DNA of 64,000 nucleotides from JAFAGX01 sp035623335 (GCA_035623335.1 DASPTQ010000126.1:23727-87726); one strand, 5' to 3'; positions 41,673 through 51,469 are shown, counted from the stretch's first letter. Numbers and translations are program-made. Notes: generated from the letters alone by a model not told the origin.

Positions 41673-44600
41673 TCATTGCAGCTTCGTGCACTCCGCCTTG
41701 GCTTGCTTCAGGATGGGGATGTCGGGGTCGGCGTCTTTCCAGAGGCTGAGAAAATCTTTGTAGGCAGCAAGCGCTCGGACGCGAGCGGTATCGGCATCCG
41801 CGCCTTGGGAAGTTCTCGCTTGCAGGGCATTCGCACGCGCCACACCCAAGCGCGCCAAGGCTCCCGTCCAGCAGTTCCATACGAGACCGCTGTGGTCGAG
41901 AATCTTCTGAAACTCAGCCGCAGCCGTCGCAGCTTGTCCGGCTGCAAGATAGGCTTCGCCGCGAATGTAGGTCGGATAGAGGCAGGTATTGGTGGCAAAG
42001 GGAATTAACGCAAACTCGATGGCGGAAGAGGTAGGTTGTAGGTCCTTGAGCGCTTTCGCTGGATTTTTCTGCCGCAGGGCTATTTGCGCCCGAATCGCCG
42101 GCAGCCAGAGGGACTGCATCTGCGTATGCAACGGGAAGCGCTGGTTGAGGTCCTGCGCCAGCGATGGGGCCCGCGTCAGGTCCCCGGCCATGGCAAAGGC
42201 AAGCGCGGCTTCGACAGAGGTGCCCGAACTTGTGGGAGCCAACTTTAAACCGTTGCCGGCTGCCTGCTTTGCCTCCGCTAGGTTGCCGAAAGCAGCCTCG
42301 CGCAACGCCGAATTCTCTAACCAGATGGCCCCGGTTTCCTTGCTGTCAGCGCGAATGGCCGAATCCGCCGAGCGCTTGGTGAGTTCCCGTGCCTTGGCAA
42401 GATGACCCGCGTAGGCCTCGGTGTCCGAGGCCAGCGACAGCCCGTTGTTCTCTTCGGCCTTGCCCTGAAACCATTGCAGCTGTTCCGCCATAGCTGAAGA
42501 ATTTCCCTCAATAAAAGCGAGGGCATAAAGAGCCTCTCGGAGCACGAAATCGTCCAGCTTGTGCGCCTGGGCCTGTTCGATAACCTGCCGTGCTTGGTCG
42601 AAGCGCTGCGAGGCCAGCAGGCTGAAGGCGAGATTACCGTATACCAGGGCACTGTCTGGAGTGAGACGGAGGTTTTTGCGATAGGCTTCCGCCGCTTTTT
42701 GGTGTTCTCCCTGCTCGCTGTACACATTGCCCAGCCCGATATAGGCCGGGATGTGGGGATAGCTCTGGATTTCCTCCTGATAGGCCTGCGCCGCCTTGTC
42801 CAATTCCCCGGTTACATTTTGGTAATACGTAGTGGCGATGTAAAGTTTTTCCTGCTCGCTCGTATGCTCCCGCAGCTGAAAAGCCTTCGTGTAATACTCG
42901 CTGGCGCGTCCGACCTCACCCATTCCCAGGTAATCGGCACCCACGGCTCGGTAGGCCGCAGCAAAACCCGGATCGAGCTCGACGGCACGTTGATGGAAAG
43001 GCAGTGCGGCGGCTTCACCCTGCTCATTGAGAGCCTTTCTGCCCAGGCTATACGCTCTCAGAGCCTCGAGCGAAGACGTGGTCAGCTCGGGGAGGGGGAC
43101 ATCGAACTTTTGCACAGTCGTCAGTGATTCCCCAAGTTCGGGGCGCAACTTCGATGCCGCTTGGCTCAGCGCGTCCAGCACTTTCTCCTTGGAATCCGCC
43201 GTGACCAACTCCTGCGCCAGCGTGTCGAGGGTCTGACAATTCACTGCTTTGAGTCCAAGTACATATTGGCTGCCCAGAGTGGCAATGGATCCGTCAATGG
43301 AAGCCTTGCTGTCGGAACGCTGGCAAAGCTCGTGAGCCACCTCGGGGGTGAGTTTCGTGTCGGGCGGGCGGGTCATCAATTTCAAAGTGTGCGCGACTTT
43401 GCTGTCCGAGAGCACGTTCAAGAAGGGCGATTGCCTCAAGGAGACGGTCAGGGCCGTTTTCAACGTGTCATCAAACACCGTATCGCCGGTCGCATTCGCG
43501 AAATCGGCGAGAACGATGGTGTCTTTCTCGCTCAGGCGTTTGCTTGGCCGATGCGACCGATAGTAAAGCCCGCCTAGCACCATGAGGATCAAAGCCATCA
43601 CGCCAAGTGACCAAGCCAAGGCGCGCGCGCCATGCACCTTCGAGGCGGGAAGCACACTCCCATCCCTGATCGCCTTCGCCAGTTCATTAGCAGTCGCGAA
43701 GCGGCGGGAGGGAGCACGCTCGAGGCAGCACAGAATCACCTTGTCCCATTTCCCGTCAAGCTCCGGCACGAGAGCCTTCGGGGAAGGAGGAGTCTCGTTC
43801 AATCGACGTACTGCCATCGAAAGTGGCGTAGCATCGTCAAACGGCTGGGCGCCGGTGACCATCTGGTACAGCACGAGGCCCAAGGAATAGACGTCGGATG
43901 CTGGTGTCAAAGCTTGGCCCTCCAGCTGTTCTGGAGACATGTACGCCGGTGTACCGAAAGTCGCCGAGCCGGTTTGCACGGTCCTGAGCTTCGAGTCGCG
44001 GTCGGGTTGAACAGCCAATCCGAAGTCGGTGATCACTGCCCGCGTGCTTTTCGTGCCTTGTACCAGAATCACGTTGCTTGGTTTGAAATCGCGGTGCAGG
44101 ATACCGATCTCGTGCGCCGCGCCTAGGCCGTCTGCCATCTGTAAGGCAAGGGAAGACGCTTCGGGCCAAGTCATTCGGCCCATCCGCTCCAGATATGCAG
44201 CCAGAGTCTCTCCGCGCAACAGTTCCATGCTTACCAGCAGGATGCTTCGGTTAGCCGAAGTTGCGTGACGGAATAGGTCAAAAATCCGGCACACATTGGG
44301 GTGCGTGACCTGTTTGGCGAGATGAACTTCGCGTTTAAACCGCTCCAGGGCGTGTGTATCCTCGAGGACCTCGGAGCGTATGGTCTTGAGCGCCACCTGC
44401 TCCCGCAACTCCACATCCTCCGCCTCGTACACTTCTCCCATGCCACCACGGGCGAGAAAGCGTGCAATACGGAATCGGTCAGCCAGCAAATCGCCTGGGG
44501 AAAATAACTGTGCTTCAGTTGTTACGTTCGTGACAACCGGACTGGGCAGCGGAGATATGCTGAGGAAATTGCCGGCTTCGCTGTGACTTCGGAGCAAGCG

Positions 44601-44732
44601 TCCAACCTCTTCGAGAACGGCTGGATCCTCGTTGGCCGAGGTAAGAAGTGCCGAGCGCTGCGCTGGGGGATTCTCGAGGATGGTCTCAAATAGTGCCTTA
44701 ACCCTCTCCCACTGTTCCGGCGTCAATTCCAT
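41673..44732 (-). CDS. Ser/Thr protein kinase with C-terminal TPR domain
   Basis: A complete 1019-residue protein. A short N-terminal helical part (ELTPEQWERVKALFETIL) precedes the kinase domain (about residues 80-350): IARFLARGGMGEVYEAEDVE, VALKTIRSEV, LHRDFKPSNVIL, ITDFGLAVQ and YMSPEQLEGQ; in the catalytic loop Phe stands for the usual Leu/Ile, which is tolerated in such kinases. A transmembrane helix (SLGVMALILMVLGGLYYRSH, about 378-397) follows, then an extracytoplasmic region with about ten TPR-like repeats (ALPFHQRAVELDPGFAAAYR, AAEAYRKNLRLTPDSALVYG, GHLAKARELTKRSADSA). The ending DPDIPILKQAKAECTKLQ is shared with two fragments nearby. It would relay an external or protein-protein signal by phosphorylation; partners are unknown. 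Confidence 0.95.
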   Translation of the reverse strand: MELTPEQWERVKALFETILENPPAQRSALLTSANEDPAVLEEVGRLLRSHSEAGNFLSISPLPSPVVTNVTTEAQLFSPGDLLADRFRIARFLARGGMGEVYEAEDVELREQVALKTIRSEVLEDTHALERFKREVHLAKQVTHPNVCRIFDLFRHATSANRSILLVSMELLRGETLAAYLERMGRMTWPEASSLALQMADGLGAAHEIGILHRDFKPSNVILVQGTKSTRAVITDFGLAVQPDRDSKLRTVQTGSATFGTPAYMSPEQLEGQALTPASDVYSLGLVLYQMVTGAQPFDDATPLSMAVRRLNETPPSPKALVPELDGKWDKVILCCLERAPSRRFATANELAKAIRDGSVLPASKVHGARALAWSLGVMALILMVLGGLYYRSHRPSKRLSEKDTIVLADFANATGDTVFDDTLKTALTVSLRQSPFLNVLSDSKVAHTLKLMTRPPDTKLTPEVAHELCQRSDSKASIDGSIATLGSQYVLGLKAVNCQTLDTLAQELVTADSKEKVLDALSQAASKLRPELGESLTTVQKFDVPLPELTTSSLEALRAYSLGRKALNEQGEAAALPFHQRAVELDPGFAAAYRAVGADYLGMGEVGRASEYYTKAFQLREHTSEQEKLYIATTYYQNVTGELDKAAQAYQEEIQSYPHIPAYIGLGNVYSEQGEHQKAAEAYRKNLRLTPDSALVYGNLAFSLLASQRFDQARQVIEQAQAHKLDDFVLREALYALAFIEGNSSAMAEQLQWFQGKAEENNGLSLASDTEAYAGHLAKARELTKRSADSAIRADSKETGAIWLENSALREAAFGNLAEAKQAAGNGLKLAPTSSGTSVEAALAFAMAGDLTRAPSLAQDLNQRFPLHTQMQSLWLPAIRAQIALRQKNPAKALKDLQPTSSAIEFALIPFATNTCLYPTYIRGEAYLAAGQAATAAAEFQKILDHSGLVWNCWTGALARLGVARANALQARTSQGADADTARVRALAAYKDFLSLWKDADPDIPILKQAKAECTKLQ

Positions 44733-45398
44733 ACCTCATTCAACTTGGATAAGCCCATAAGCTTGGGCAATTCGGGTCTAGTAAACCAGACCTATCCCGG
44801 GCCCCCGCCTTTCGACGATGTGGCCGTGTGAGATGGTCTTGCCGACCAGTTGGGGGATTGCGTAGGGGAATGTTACGGCGAACGTCGCAGAGGGTCAATG
44901 GCTGACCCTTGGTTGCGCCTAGTAGGGCGTGGTCTCCGCCCGCTTTCGCGGGACGGAACCGTCTTCAGCCCACTTTCGCTCGTCCACCTCGACTCCAACA
45001 TTAGTTAGTCTCGCCAAGTAAATCCCTGACTATCGGGCAATGTCGCCCTGGTCCTGCGCCTCCAACAGTTCGCATGCTTCGACGGTCACTCTCCCCGCAG
45101 TGGTCACAGCAGAGCCTGTGAGAAAGAGATGTTCCACCCGAGAGCGTCACTCACCGTCTTTCCCTTCGAGAGAGCACCGACAGTCTTGGGGCTAGTGCGG
45201 ATATTAGACAGTGGGTTCCCCGGCGGAAATGGCTAGGCGGTAGAAGGTCTGGCGGTGACGCAAACTAGTCGGGCTGTCGCCCAAGAAAAATTTTGTTATG
45301 GATGATCTACTTTGCCTGGTTATTTCGCTCTTACTGGTAGAAGGCAATGTTTGTGGACCTTCAGGATGTAAAAAACGAAACGAGCGAGGAGGTGTGCA
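44733..45398. other. Intergenic with a decayed kinase N-terminus
   Basis: 44796-44875 on the minus strand reads PQLVGKTISHGHIVERRG, very like the opening of the PD40 kinase (FVGQTISHYRVLEKLGG) but without a continuing domain. The rest is empty; the kinase-TPR promoter lies at the left end. Confidence 0.5.
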
Positions 45399-45584
45399 AT
45401 GCTGTACTTTAACTGTTTCATGATAGGAGCATGGATGTTCGCCATGGGATGGTTTCTCGGAGCCGTCTACGTGCAAAACCATGAAGAGAGAACAGAACGC
45501 CCGCGCGCGAGTGAAAAACCAGAACGAAGCCCGGAGGATGAAGCATGGCGACGTGCGGTCGTGGCCAGCGCTAGTGCCGATTGA
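45399..45584 (+). CDS. Small single-helix membrane protein
   Basis: A 61-residue frame with a membrane helix (FMIGAWMFAMGWFLGAVYV) and a charged C-terminal tail (HEERTERPRASEKPERSPED). The ribosome-binding site GGAGGTG lies six bases before the ATG, which is the main reason for calling it. No family is known. Small proteins of this shape often associate with larger membrane complexes. It stands alone in a gap between a kinase gene and a secreted protein. Confidence 0.5.
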   Translation: MLYFNCFMIGAWMFAMGWFLGAVYVQNHEERTERPRASEKPERSPEDEAWRRAVVASASAD

Positions 45585-45834
45585 TAGAGATAGAAGACGA
45601 GTGCGGGCAGAGCCAACGTAAGTTGTGAGGATCACCCAGGCCACCCAATTCGCGTATCTGCTCAAGGTGCCGAAAAGGGGAGCCGTTGTGGTGGTCAGCG
45701 GTGAACACAACACAACTCGAGGCTGGCGTTCGCCCGCTATTTTTTGGGGCACCTGCCCGGGCAACTCTTGAATGTCTTTGCCCCACGGATTTCCGTTGCG
45801 ATTTTCTTATAATGAGTCAACAACGGAGGGGTTT

Positions 45835-46335
45835 ATGTCGCGAGTTCTCCTTGCGTGTTTTGTCTGTGGCATGATCTTCGCGGTTGCTCAACCAGCGTCT
45901 TCGAGTTCCAAACCGCCGAATCTGACCGGATCGTGGCAGTTTACCCTGATTCCGATGGAACCGCCGACACCGCCGTCAATAGAGATTCCGGGCCTGGCGA
46001 CCTTCACGGCAGATGGGTCGGTTATCGAGACCGACGGTTCAGAATTCGCCACCGCCGCACCCACGACGCTGCTCCGCCCCAGTACGCCTGGTCACGGCAT
46101 CTGGCAACTGGCGAATACCCCAGTGACCCTCTTCGTTCAGTACATCAGCCTGGTTCTGCACCCGAGTGGCGCACTGCGGGCCACAAATACAACCACGATG
46201 TTTCTACGCATGAATAGCGAGGGAAGTCAGTTTTCAGGAACGTACCAGACGATGCAAACAAGCGGTAGTACCACGAAAATGATATCTTCCGGTATGGTAA
46301 CGGGGCACTTGATTCCGCATGTGCCGCTACCTTAA
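45835..46335 (+). CDS. Secreted protein of unknown function
   Basis: 166 residues from the ATG at 45835, with GGAGGGG upstream and a signal peptide immediately following (RVLLACFVCGMIFAVAQPASS). Using the earlier in-frame start at 45772 would bury that signal. The mature part starts PPNLTGSWQFTLIPMEPPTP, a frequent opening in exported Acidobacterial beta-strand proteins, then alternates strands such as ATFTADGSVIETDGS, LRATNTTTMFLRMNSEGSQF and SGTYQTMQT. Lipocalin-like folding is likely but no ligand can be given. Convergent with the kinase-TPR fragment that follows. Confidence 0.75.
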   Translation: MSRVLLACFVCGMIFAVAQPASSSSKPPNLTGSWQFTLIPMEPPTPPSIEIPGLATFTADGSVIETDGSEFATAAPTTLLRPSTPGHGIWQLANTPVTLFVQYISLVLHPSGALRATNTTTMFLRMNSEGSQFSGTYQTMQTSGSTTKMISSGMVTGHLIPHVPLP

Positions 46336-46468
46336 GCACCATTACCAGAGGCGGCCGCCGAGTTGCCCGACGCTTGTCACCCGCCCCACCTTTCTCGTCG
46401 TACGCCATCAATGCCGGCTCCGGGAAGAGTCGGAGAGAGGTGATGCTTAGGAATCGCCTCCCGCTGAT

Positions 46469-46977
46469 TCATGGCAACTTCGCATACTCGGCCCGGGCTT
46501 GCTTCAGGATGGGGATGTCGGGGTCGGCGTCTTTCCAAAGCGTAAGGAACTGGTTGTATGCGGCCTGCGCCTTGCCCGTGTCACCTGCCATCACGTACGC
46601 ACGGCCAATTTGAAGATGAGCCAAGGCTCCCGTGACAAAATTCGTGACGATGCCGGGGTGATCGATCAGCTTCTGGAACTCGGCGGCAGCCGCTGGGCCG
46701 TTGCGTGCCAGCAGGTAAGCATGCCCGCGCAGGTACGCCGGGTAGAGGTAGTTGATGCGTAATCCTGTCGTACCAGGTCGTAAGGAGCAGCGGGTTCCAA
46801 GTCGACCATCGCTTGCGAAGAATTGCCCTGGTTGACTGCGATGGCAGCGTTGATGGTCGGCAACCAGTAGAGCTTGAGCATGGTACTCAACGGGTAGTTC
46901 TTCTCCAGTTCCCCGGCCAGCGCCTGGGCTCGGGACTGGCCGCCGATCCGGGCCATCGTCAGCGCTGCCACTTCCTT
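46469..46977 (-). pseudogene. C-terminal TPR part of a kinase-TPR gene, frameshifted
   Basis: One minus-strand frame reads AALTMARIGGQSRAQALAGE, LEKNYPLSTMLKLYWLPTIN and AIAVNQGNSSQAMVDLEPA. A shift near 46760 leads to NYLYPAYLRGHAYLLARNG, PAAAAEFQKLIDHPGIV and ADPDIPILKQARAEYAKLP, then a stop at 46469. This is homologous to the last 160 residues of the kinase-TPR protein at 41673. No kinase or transmembrane part precedes it. Confidence 0.82.
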
Positions 46978-47327
46978 ATGTTGCTTTGGAAAGTGTGGCC
47001 AGCGGGAAGCTATCGATCGTCACCGGCGGACTGGCGGTGTGCGATGGCCATCTATGGTAGACCCCGTTTCCCAATGCCGATAGCCGGTCTCTCCCTGTTG
47101 CGCGCGCCCCAGAAGCCCATTTTATGCCCGGCAAATGCTAGCTAACGCTATAGTAGCAAACAACTTACGAGCAATTTCCGGCGGGCCTCTGCCGAGGCTT
47201 ACCGCTCGGTCGAAAAAATCCTTACTCGCACCGCTCATGCGATTGAGCCTTTTTGCGCGCCGAATTCGCGTATTTAGGTGAGGGCGAACACGGACCCTGC
47301 GATTTCGAAGACGAAAGGGGAACAACC
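46978..47327. other. Intergenic, nothing recognised
   Basis: Space between the kinase-TPR fragment and the LssY-type gene. No supported frame; the promoter of the following gene must lie here. Confidence 0.4.
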
Positions 47328-48548
47328 ATGAACCGCATTCTCAGTTCGAAAAAGGCATTTGCGGCGTTCCTGGGAGCGGCGGTGATCGAGTTCACCACGA
47401 ACCGCTGCATGTGGGTACTACGGCGAGCGATTTTGACTATGTTGCTGGTATTTCCCCTAATGCTCCTAGCTGCCCCTCCCGCTAAAACGGTTCCCCCCAG
47501 CCAGGGCTCGCGTGCTTTTGCCATTGATGTCGATCCGTCGAAGCCCTGGAACGACACCAAAATGGACCTGCGCCAGGGTGAAAGACTACGCTTTGATGCA
47601 ACCGGAATCGTCGGTTATCACCACGGCAAGGAGTTCGGTCCCGACGGCAAGCGCCGAGGGTTCGGCGACCTGGGCCGGAACTACGCCGTACCCGACGCTG
47701 GACACGGCGCGCTCATTGCACGCATAGGATCGGGTGAGGGCGTGCAGCCGGTGCTGATTGGCGAGAGCCTTGAATGGGATGTCCCGGTGGCTGGCCGGCT
47801 ATATCTAGGCCTGAACCAGAGCGATAAGGATGCCGAAAATGCCAGTGGCAATTTTCACATCACCATTGCGGTATTGAATGCCGGAGGTTCCCTGCCTACG
47901 CCTACCCGAGGACCGGTGGAAGCGGCGATGGCTGCTAATTCCCGCAAGATTTTCGATGAGCTCCCGCGGCGGGTCACCGATCGCGGCGGCAAGCTCGGTG
48001 ATATGGTCAACCTGCTGCTGGTCGGTTACAGGGACCAAGTGATCGAAATCTTCAAGGCCGCAGGTTGGGTGCAGGTGGATAGCTCGGTCGAAGGCACCGT
48101 GCTTACCGCAGTTTCCGACACGCTAGCCCGCAAGAACTACCTGACGATGCCGATGAGCAAGCTCTATCTGTTTGGCCGTTCGCAAGACTACGGCTTGGTT
48201 CATGCGGAGCCGTTGAAGGTAGCGAAGTCGCGCCATCACTTACGGCTGTGGAAGTCAACCTACGAGCTCGACGGGAGGCCGCTGTGGTGCGTGGCAGCCA
48301 CGCACGACATAGGATTCGAACGTGACAAGCGGCTCAAGGTCCTGCCCACGCATAAGATCGATCCCAATGTGGATGAGGAGCGCGAGTACGTCAATGAGAC
48401 GCTGGCGGCCACCGGATTGGTGGCGGAAAGCACCCATGTCACACCTTCCCACCCCGTTACTGACGCCATGACCGCCAGCGGCGGCGATTTCCACTCGGAC
48501 GGGCGGGAAGTGGTTCTTGTGCTCCGGAAAGACACGACCCAACCATAA
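47328..48548 (+). CDS. Exported LssY C-terminal-domain protein
   Basis: About 406 residues from ATG 47328 (GAAAGGGG upstream). A hydrophobic segment, WVLRRAILTMLLVFPLMLLA, suggests export or membrane anchoring; an internal ATG at 47409 would make it a cleaner signal peptide. Residues about 60-180 resemble a LecA/PA-IL-like beta-sandwich (FAIDVDPSKPWNDTKMDLRQ, GERLRFDATG, LIARIGSGEGVQPVLIG, LYLGLNQSD). The C-terminal half matches the LssY C-terminal domain: DMVNLLLVGYRDQVIEIFKA, AGWVQVD, MPMSKLYLFGRSQDYGLVHA and HHLRLWKS. LssY was named in Legionella secretion clusters; the biochemical role is unknown. The lectin-like part hints at sugar or surface binding, an inference. Intact. Confidence 0.82.
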   Translation: MNRILSSKKAFAAFLGAAVIEFTTNRCMWVLRRAILTMLLVFPLMLLAAPPAKTVPPSQGSRAFAIDVDPSKPWNDTKMDLRQGERLRFDATGIVGYHHGKEFGPDGKRRGFGDLGRNYAVPDAGHGALIARIGSGEGVQPVLIGESLEWDVPVAGRLYLGLNQSDKDAENASGNFHITIAVLNAGGSLPTPTRGPVEAAMAANSRKIFDELPRRVTDRGGKLGDMVNLLLVGYRDQVIEIFKAAGWVQVDSSVEGTVLTAVSDTLARKNYLTMPMSKLYLFGRSQDYGLVHAEPLKVAKSRHHLRLWKSTYELDGRPLWCVAATHDIGFERDKRLKVLPTHKIDPNVDEEREYVNETLAATGLVAESTHVTPSHPVTDAMTASGGDFHSDGREVVLVLRKDTTQP

Positions 48549-49015
48549 TGGCGGATGGGAAGCATGATGGATGAGTAGGAAAGCTAGACCGGAAGCCCTT
48601 GAGAACAGCATCTCTGCTCGTCTCTAGGGTCCGTTGTGACCCTGGGTTCGGGGCCGTTTCGGGCACCCGTACAGGCTCACATTTTTCTACCGGAAGTCAT
48701 TTCTTTCAAAGTCAAGCCCGCGATAGGGATGAGCCTCTCCCCGGAGAGAGCCTCGATGCGGTGAGAGCAGGCCGGCCTTGGATCGAGCAAGTTTGGAGTT
48801 TGAGCGGAATGGTGGGATTATGGAAATCTAGGGTAGCAGCCGGATATCGTTTTCCCGGTCTTGACCTGACGCAACCGTAGGGCGCAGTGGAGAAGCCGCA
48901 CGCTGCGTTTGACGTGGAATCGGAGCTTGGCCTGGAGGGCAGTGCCTGTCTGCTCCCGACCCTGACTGAAGGGAGACTCGATGGAACCGGTTGGATACCG
49001 GGCCATCTTCTGCGG
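48549..49015. other. Leader region of the two-component operon
   Basis: No gene supported. The histidine kinase frame extends back to a GTG at 48887, but the residues there look unlike protein, so the region is taken as leader. No clear promoter boxes. Confidence 0.4.
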
Positions 49016-49921
49016 ATGCGCATCACCAGCCGGCGAAGGGCGACGATCTCGTTTCTGATTCTCGGGGTTGGCTTGGCCGGGGTTGCGGTGGCGGTTGGGA
49101 TGGGCTGGATCATCCTCAACTGGCGAGAGGGCATCAAGGTTTTTCTTGGCGTCGTCTTCTTTACCGCGATTACTGCGGGGCTGGTACTCAACACCATCTT
49201 TCTCCTGCGCGAGATCCGCCGCAACGAACAACACGACAGTTTCATCAATGCCGTAACGCACGAGCTGAAGACACCCATCACCTCCATTCGCCTTTACTTG
49301 CAGACCCTGCAACGCCGCGAGGTCGCCGAACCTGAGCGGAAAGAGTTTTACCGGCTGATGCTCGACGACACAGATCGCCTGCTAGGAACGGTCGAGCAGG
49401 TCTTAAAGGCTGGCATCGCAGGACACAGGCGTAAAGCGGCGGAACCGGTGGAGGTGGACCTGGAGGGCCTGGTGCGCGACTGCGTGGAGCTGGCACGCAA
49501 CGGCCGCGATCTTCCGCCGGAGGCGGTACGATTTGACCTCCCGGTGGAGGGACATCGTGCGGTAGTGAGCGGCGATCCCGAGGAGCTCCGCACTGCGGTT
49601 TCCAATGTCTTGGACAACGCGATCAAGTACTCCGGAGACAAGGTCGACATCTCGGTTCGCATCGAGTCTCCGGACGACAAGCGTGTCGCCCTGAAGGTGC
49701 GCGATCGCGGGGTAGGAATTCCTCCTGCCGAATTGAAGCGTGTGTTCAAGCGGTTCTACCGGGTACCCAACCGTTCGCTGAGCCATGTCAAGGGAACCGG
49801 ACTGGGCTTGTTCATCGTGGGTGCCATCGCCAAGAAGCACGGCGGTCGCGTCTTTGCCCAGAGCCAGGGTGACGGTACGGGCACAACCGTCGTGCTCGAG
49901 TTACCCCGGAGCCCGCGATGA
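49016..49921 (+). CDS. Membrane sensor histidine kinase
   Basis: A 301-residue HisKA-type kinase from the ATG at 49016 (start uncertain; GTG 48887 is the alternative). Two membrane helices (ATISFLILGVGLAGVAVAVG and FLGVVFFTAITAGLVLNTI) flank only a few periplasmic residues, so sensing is probably within the membrane or indirect. The H box is FINAVTHELKTPITSIRLYL with the phospho-acceptor His. The ATPase domain has N (AVSNVLDNAIKYSG), G1 (VRDRGVGIPP), F (KRFYRV) and G2 (GTGLGLFIVGAIAKKHGG) boxes. Its last codons overlap the response regulator start (ATGA), so the two form a coupled pair. Confidence 0.92.
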   Translation: MRITSRRRATISFLILGVGLAGVAVAVGMGWIILNWREGIKVFLGVVFFTAITAGLVLNTIFLLREIRRNEQHDSFINAVTHELKTPITSIRLYLQTLQRREVAEPERKEFYRLMLDDTDRLLGTVEQVLKAGIAGHRRKAAEPVEVDLEGLVRDCVELARNGRDLPPEAVRFDLPVEGHRAVVSGDPEELRTAVSNVLDNAIKYSGDKVDISVRIESPDDKRVALKVRDRGVGIPPAELKRVFKRFYRVPNRSLSHVKGTGLGLFIVGAIAKKHGGRVFAQSQGDGTGTTVVLELPRSPR

Positions 49922-50679
49922 GCCGCGTGCTGATCGTCGAAGACGAGACTCATCTGGTCAAAGGCTTGCGCTTCAATCTGGAAGCCGAAGGGCACTCCGT
50001 CGAGGTCGCTGCCGATGGTGAGTCTGCGCTGGAATGGCTGTTAGGTTGCCAGGAAGAGGAAGGCAAGCGCCAGAGCGGGGAGGATTTCGACGCCGTCGTG
50101 CTCGACGTCATGCTGCCCGGTAAGGACGGGTTCGCGATCGCAGCGGAATTACGCGCAGCCAAGAACTTTGTTCCCATCCTCATGCTGACGGCCCGAGGGC
50201 GGCCCGAAGACGTGCTCAAAGGATTCGCGTCGGGCGCGGATGACTATCTTGCGAAGCCCTTCGAATTGCCGATTCTGCTGGCACGGTTGCAAGGATTACT
50301 ACGGCGCCGGGATTGGTCGCGCATGAGCGCGACGAGCGCCGATCCCGCCTCCTACGATGAGTTCCTGTTCGCTGGGCGCGTGATCGACTTCGGCAAGTTG
50401 GAACTGCGGGTCAAGGCGAACACGATCCAGCTTACCTTCATGGAAGCGCAGCTGCTTCGCTATCTGGTCAGCAACCGTGGGCGGGTTGTCTCCCGCAAGT
50501 CGATCCTGCAGGACGTCTGGGGGTTAGACGAAGATACCGACACCCGCGCCATCGATAACTTCGTTGTCCGGTTGCGGCGCTATATTGAGGACAATCCGTC
50601 CAAACCAGAACATCTTTTGACCGTACGCGGAGTGGGTTATCGCTTTATTCCCGAGCCGAAGAAGAGCGAAACCACATGA
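49918..50679 (+). CDS. OmpR-family response regulator
   Basis: A 253-residue regulator. The receiver has acidic residues in LIVEDETHL, phospho-acceptor Asp in AVVLDVMLPGKDG (about residue 60), switch Thr in LMLTARGRP and Lys in LAKPFEL. The DNA-binding domain is a winged helix of the OmpR/PhoB kind: ELRVKANTIQLTFMEAQLLR, NRGRVVSRKSILQDVWG, RAIDNFVVRLRRYIEDNP and LLTVRGVGYRF. An insert of about ten charged residues before the phospho-site (GCQEEEGKRQSGEDF) is slightly unusual. It overlaps the kinase gene by four bases. Target promoters are unknown. Confidence 0.95.
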   Translation: MSRVLIVEDETHLVKGLRFNLEAEGHSVEVAADGESALEWLLGCQEEEGKRQSGEDFDAVVLDVMLPGKDGFAIAAELRAAKNFVPILMLTARGRPEDVLKGFASGADDYLAKPFELPILLARLQGLLRRRDWSRMSATSADPASYDEFLFAGRVIDFGKLELRVKANTIQLTFMEAQLLRYLVSNRGRVVSRKSILQDVWGLDEDTDTRAIDNFVVRLRRYIEDNPSKPEHLLTVRGVGYRFIPEPKKSETT

Positions 50680-50812
50680 GGCCTCGCGGTTTCTGTCGGC
50701 CCTCCGGGAAACTGGTCCACCATCGAAAGCAAGCCGCGTGCAGCGCTCTCGCTGATCTCTGACAGCGGATGTCGGCGGGTCGGGACTGAGTTAACGGCAG
50801 TCGGTTTCGGAA

Positions 50813-51469
50813 CTACGGTCGCGACGCAGAAGCCCCGGCCGCCAGATCGCGCACCACACCCAGGAACCCAGCCGCCGCCTCCTCGTCCGACAGCGCATTC
50901 AAGTCGATGGTGGCGGCCAAGTTCGGCGAGTCAGGATCAAGGCGCACGCTCAGCAGGTTATGGCCGCGCGTGGTCATCAGCGCGTTCACAATCGGGGGTA
51001 GCTCCCGTTGCCATTGCGCCGACGTGGTGAGGATGATCGGACCCGGCCGGGAGATGGTCCAGTTGCGGGAACTTTGGGTGAGGCTGCAGTTGCTATCGGT
51101 TAACCAACGATGACGGCGTATTTCGAGTCGAATACCGGGCACATAGTCGAGGTCGGCTTCGAAGGTCAGGGTTTCCCTTTGCTTGTGCCAGTGGCTGAGC
51201 ATCCATTGGATGGGAAGGGGTCGGGGGATCAGGCGGATGGTCACTCTGGCATTTTCGAACCAATGCGCGGCAAATCGGAGTTGGGCCTGCAGGCGGGAGG
51301 CGCCAAGCCAGCGGGCCTCCACGATGCGGGCGCGGTTCGAGCATGCCGCCTCTACCCAGCGCAAGGCTCGCGTCCCCTTGCGTCGGTTGTAACGAGCGAA
51401 CAGGAAATACCAGAGCCCCGCCAGAACGACTGCTGCAATCAAATCGAGTAGGAACACGGTCCGCACCAC
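50813..51469 (-). CDS. Membrane-anchored protein of unknown function
   Basis: A 218-residue protein with an N-terminal membrane helix (TVFLLDLIAAVVLAGLWYFLF) followed by basic residues (ARYNRRKG), so the rest is probably cytoplasmic. The body contains conserved-looking segments such as ALRWVEAACSNRARIVEARW, RLQAQLRFAAHWFENARVTI, TLTFEADLDYVPG and SVRLDPDSPNLAATIDL. I recognise no family. It is convergent with the response regulator and divergent from the GNAT-PheA pair. Intact, good codon usage, so probably a real gene. Confidence 0.72.
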   Translation of the reverse strand: MVRTVFLLDLIAAVVLAGLWYFLFARYNRRKGTRALRWVEAACSNRARIVEARWLGASRLQAQLRFAAHWFENARVTIRLIPRPLPIQWMLSHWHKQRETLTFEADLDYVPGIRLEIRRHRWLTDSNCSLTQSSRNWTISRPGPIILTTSAQWQRELPPIVNALMTTRGHNLLSVRLDPDSPNLAATIDLNALSDEEAAAGFLGVVRDLAAGASASRP

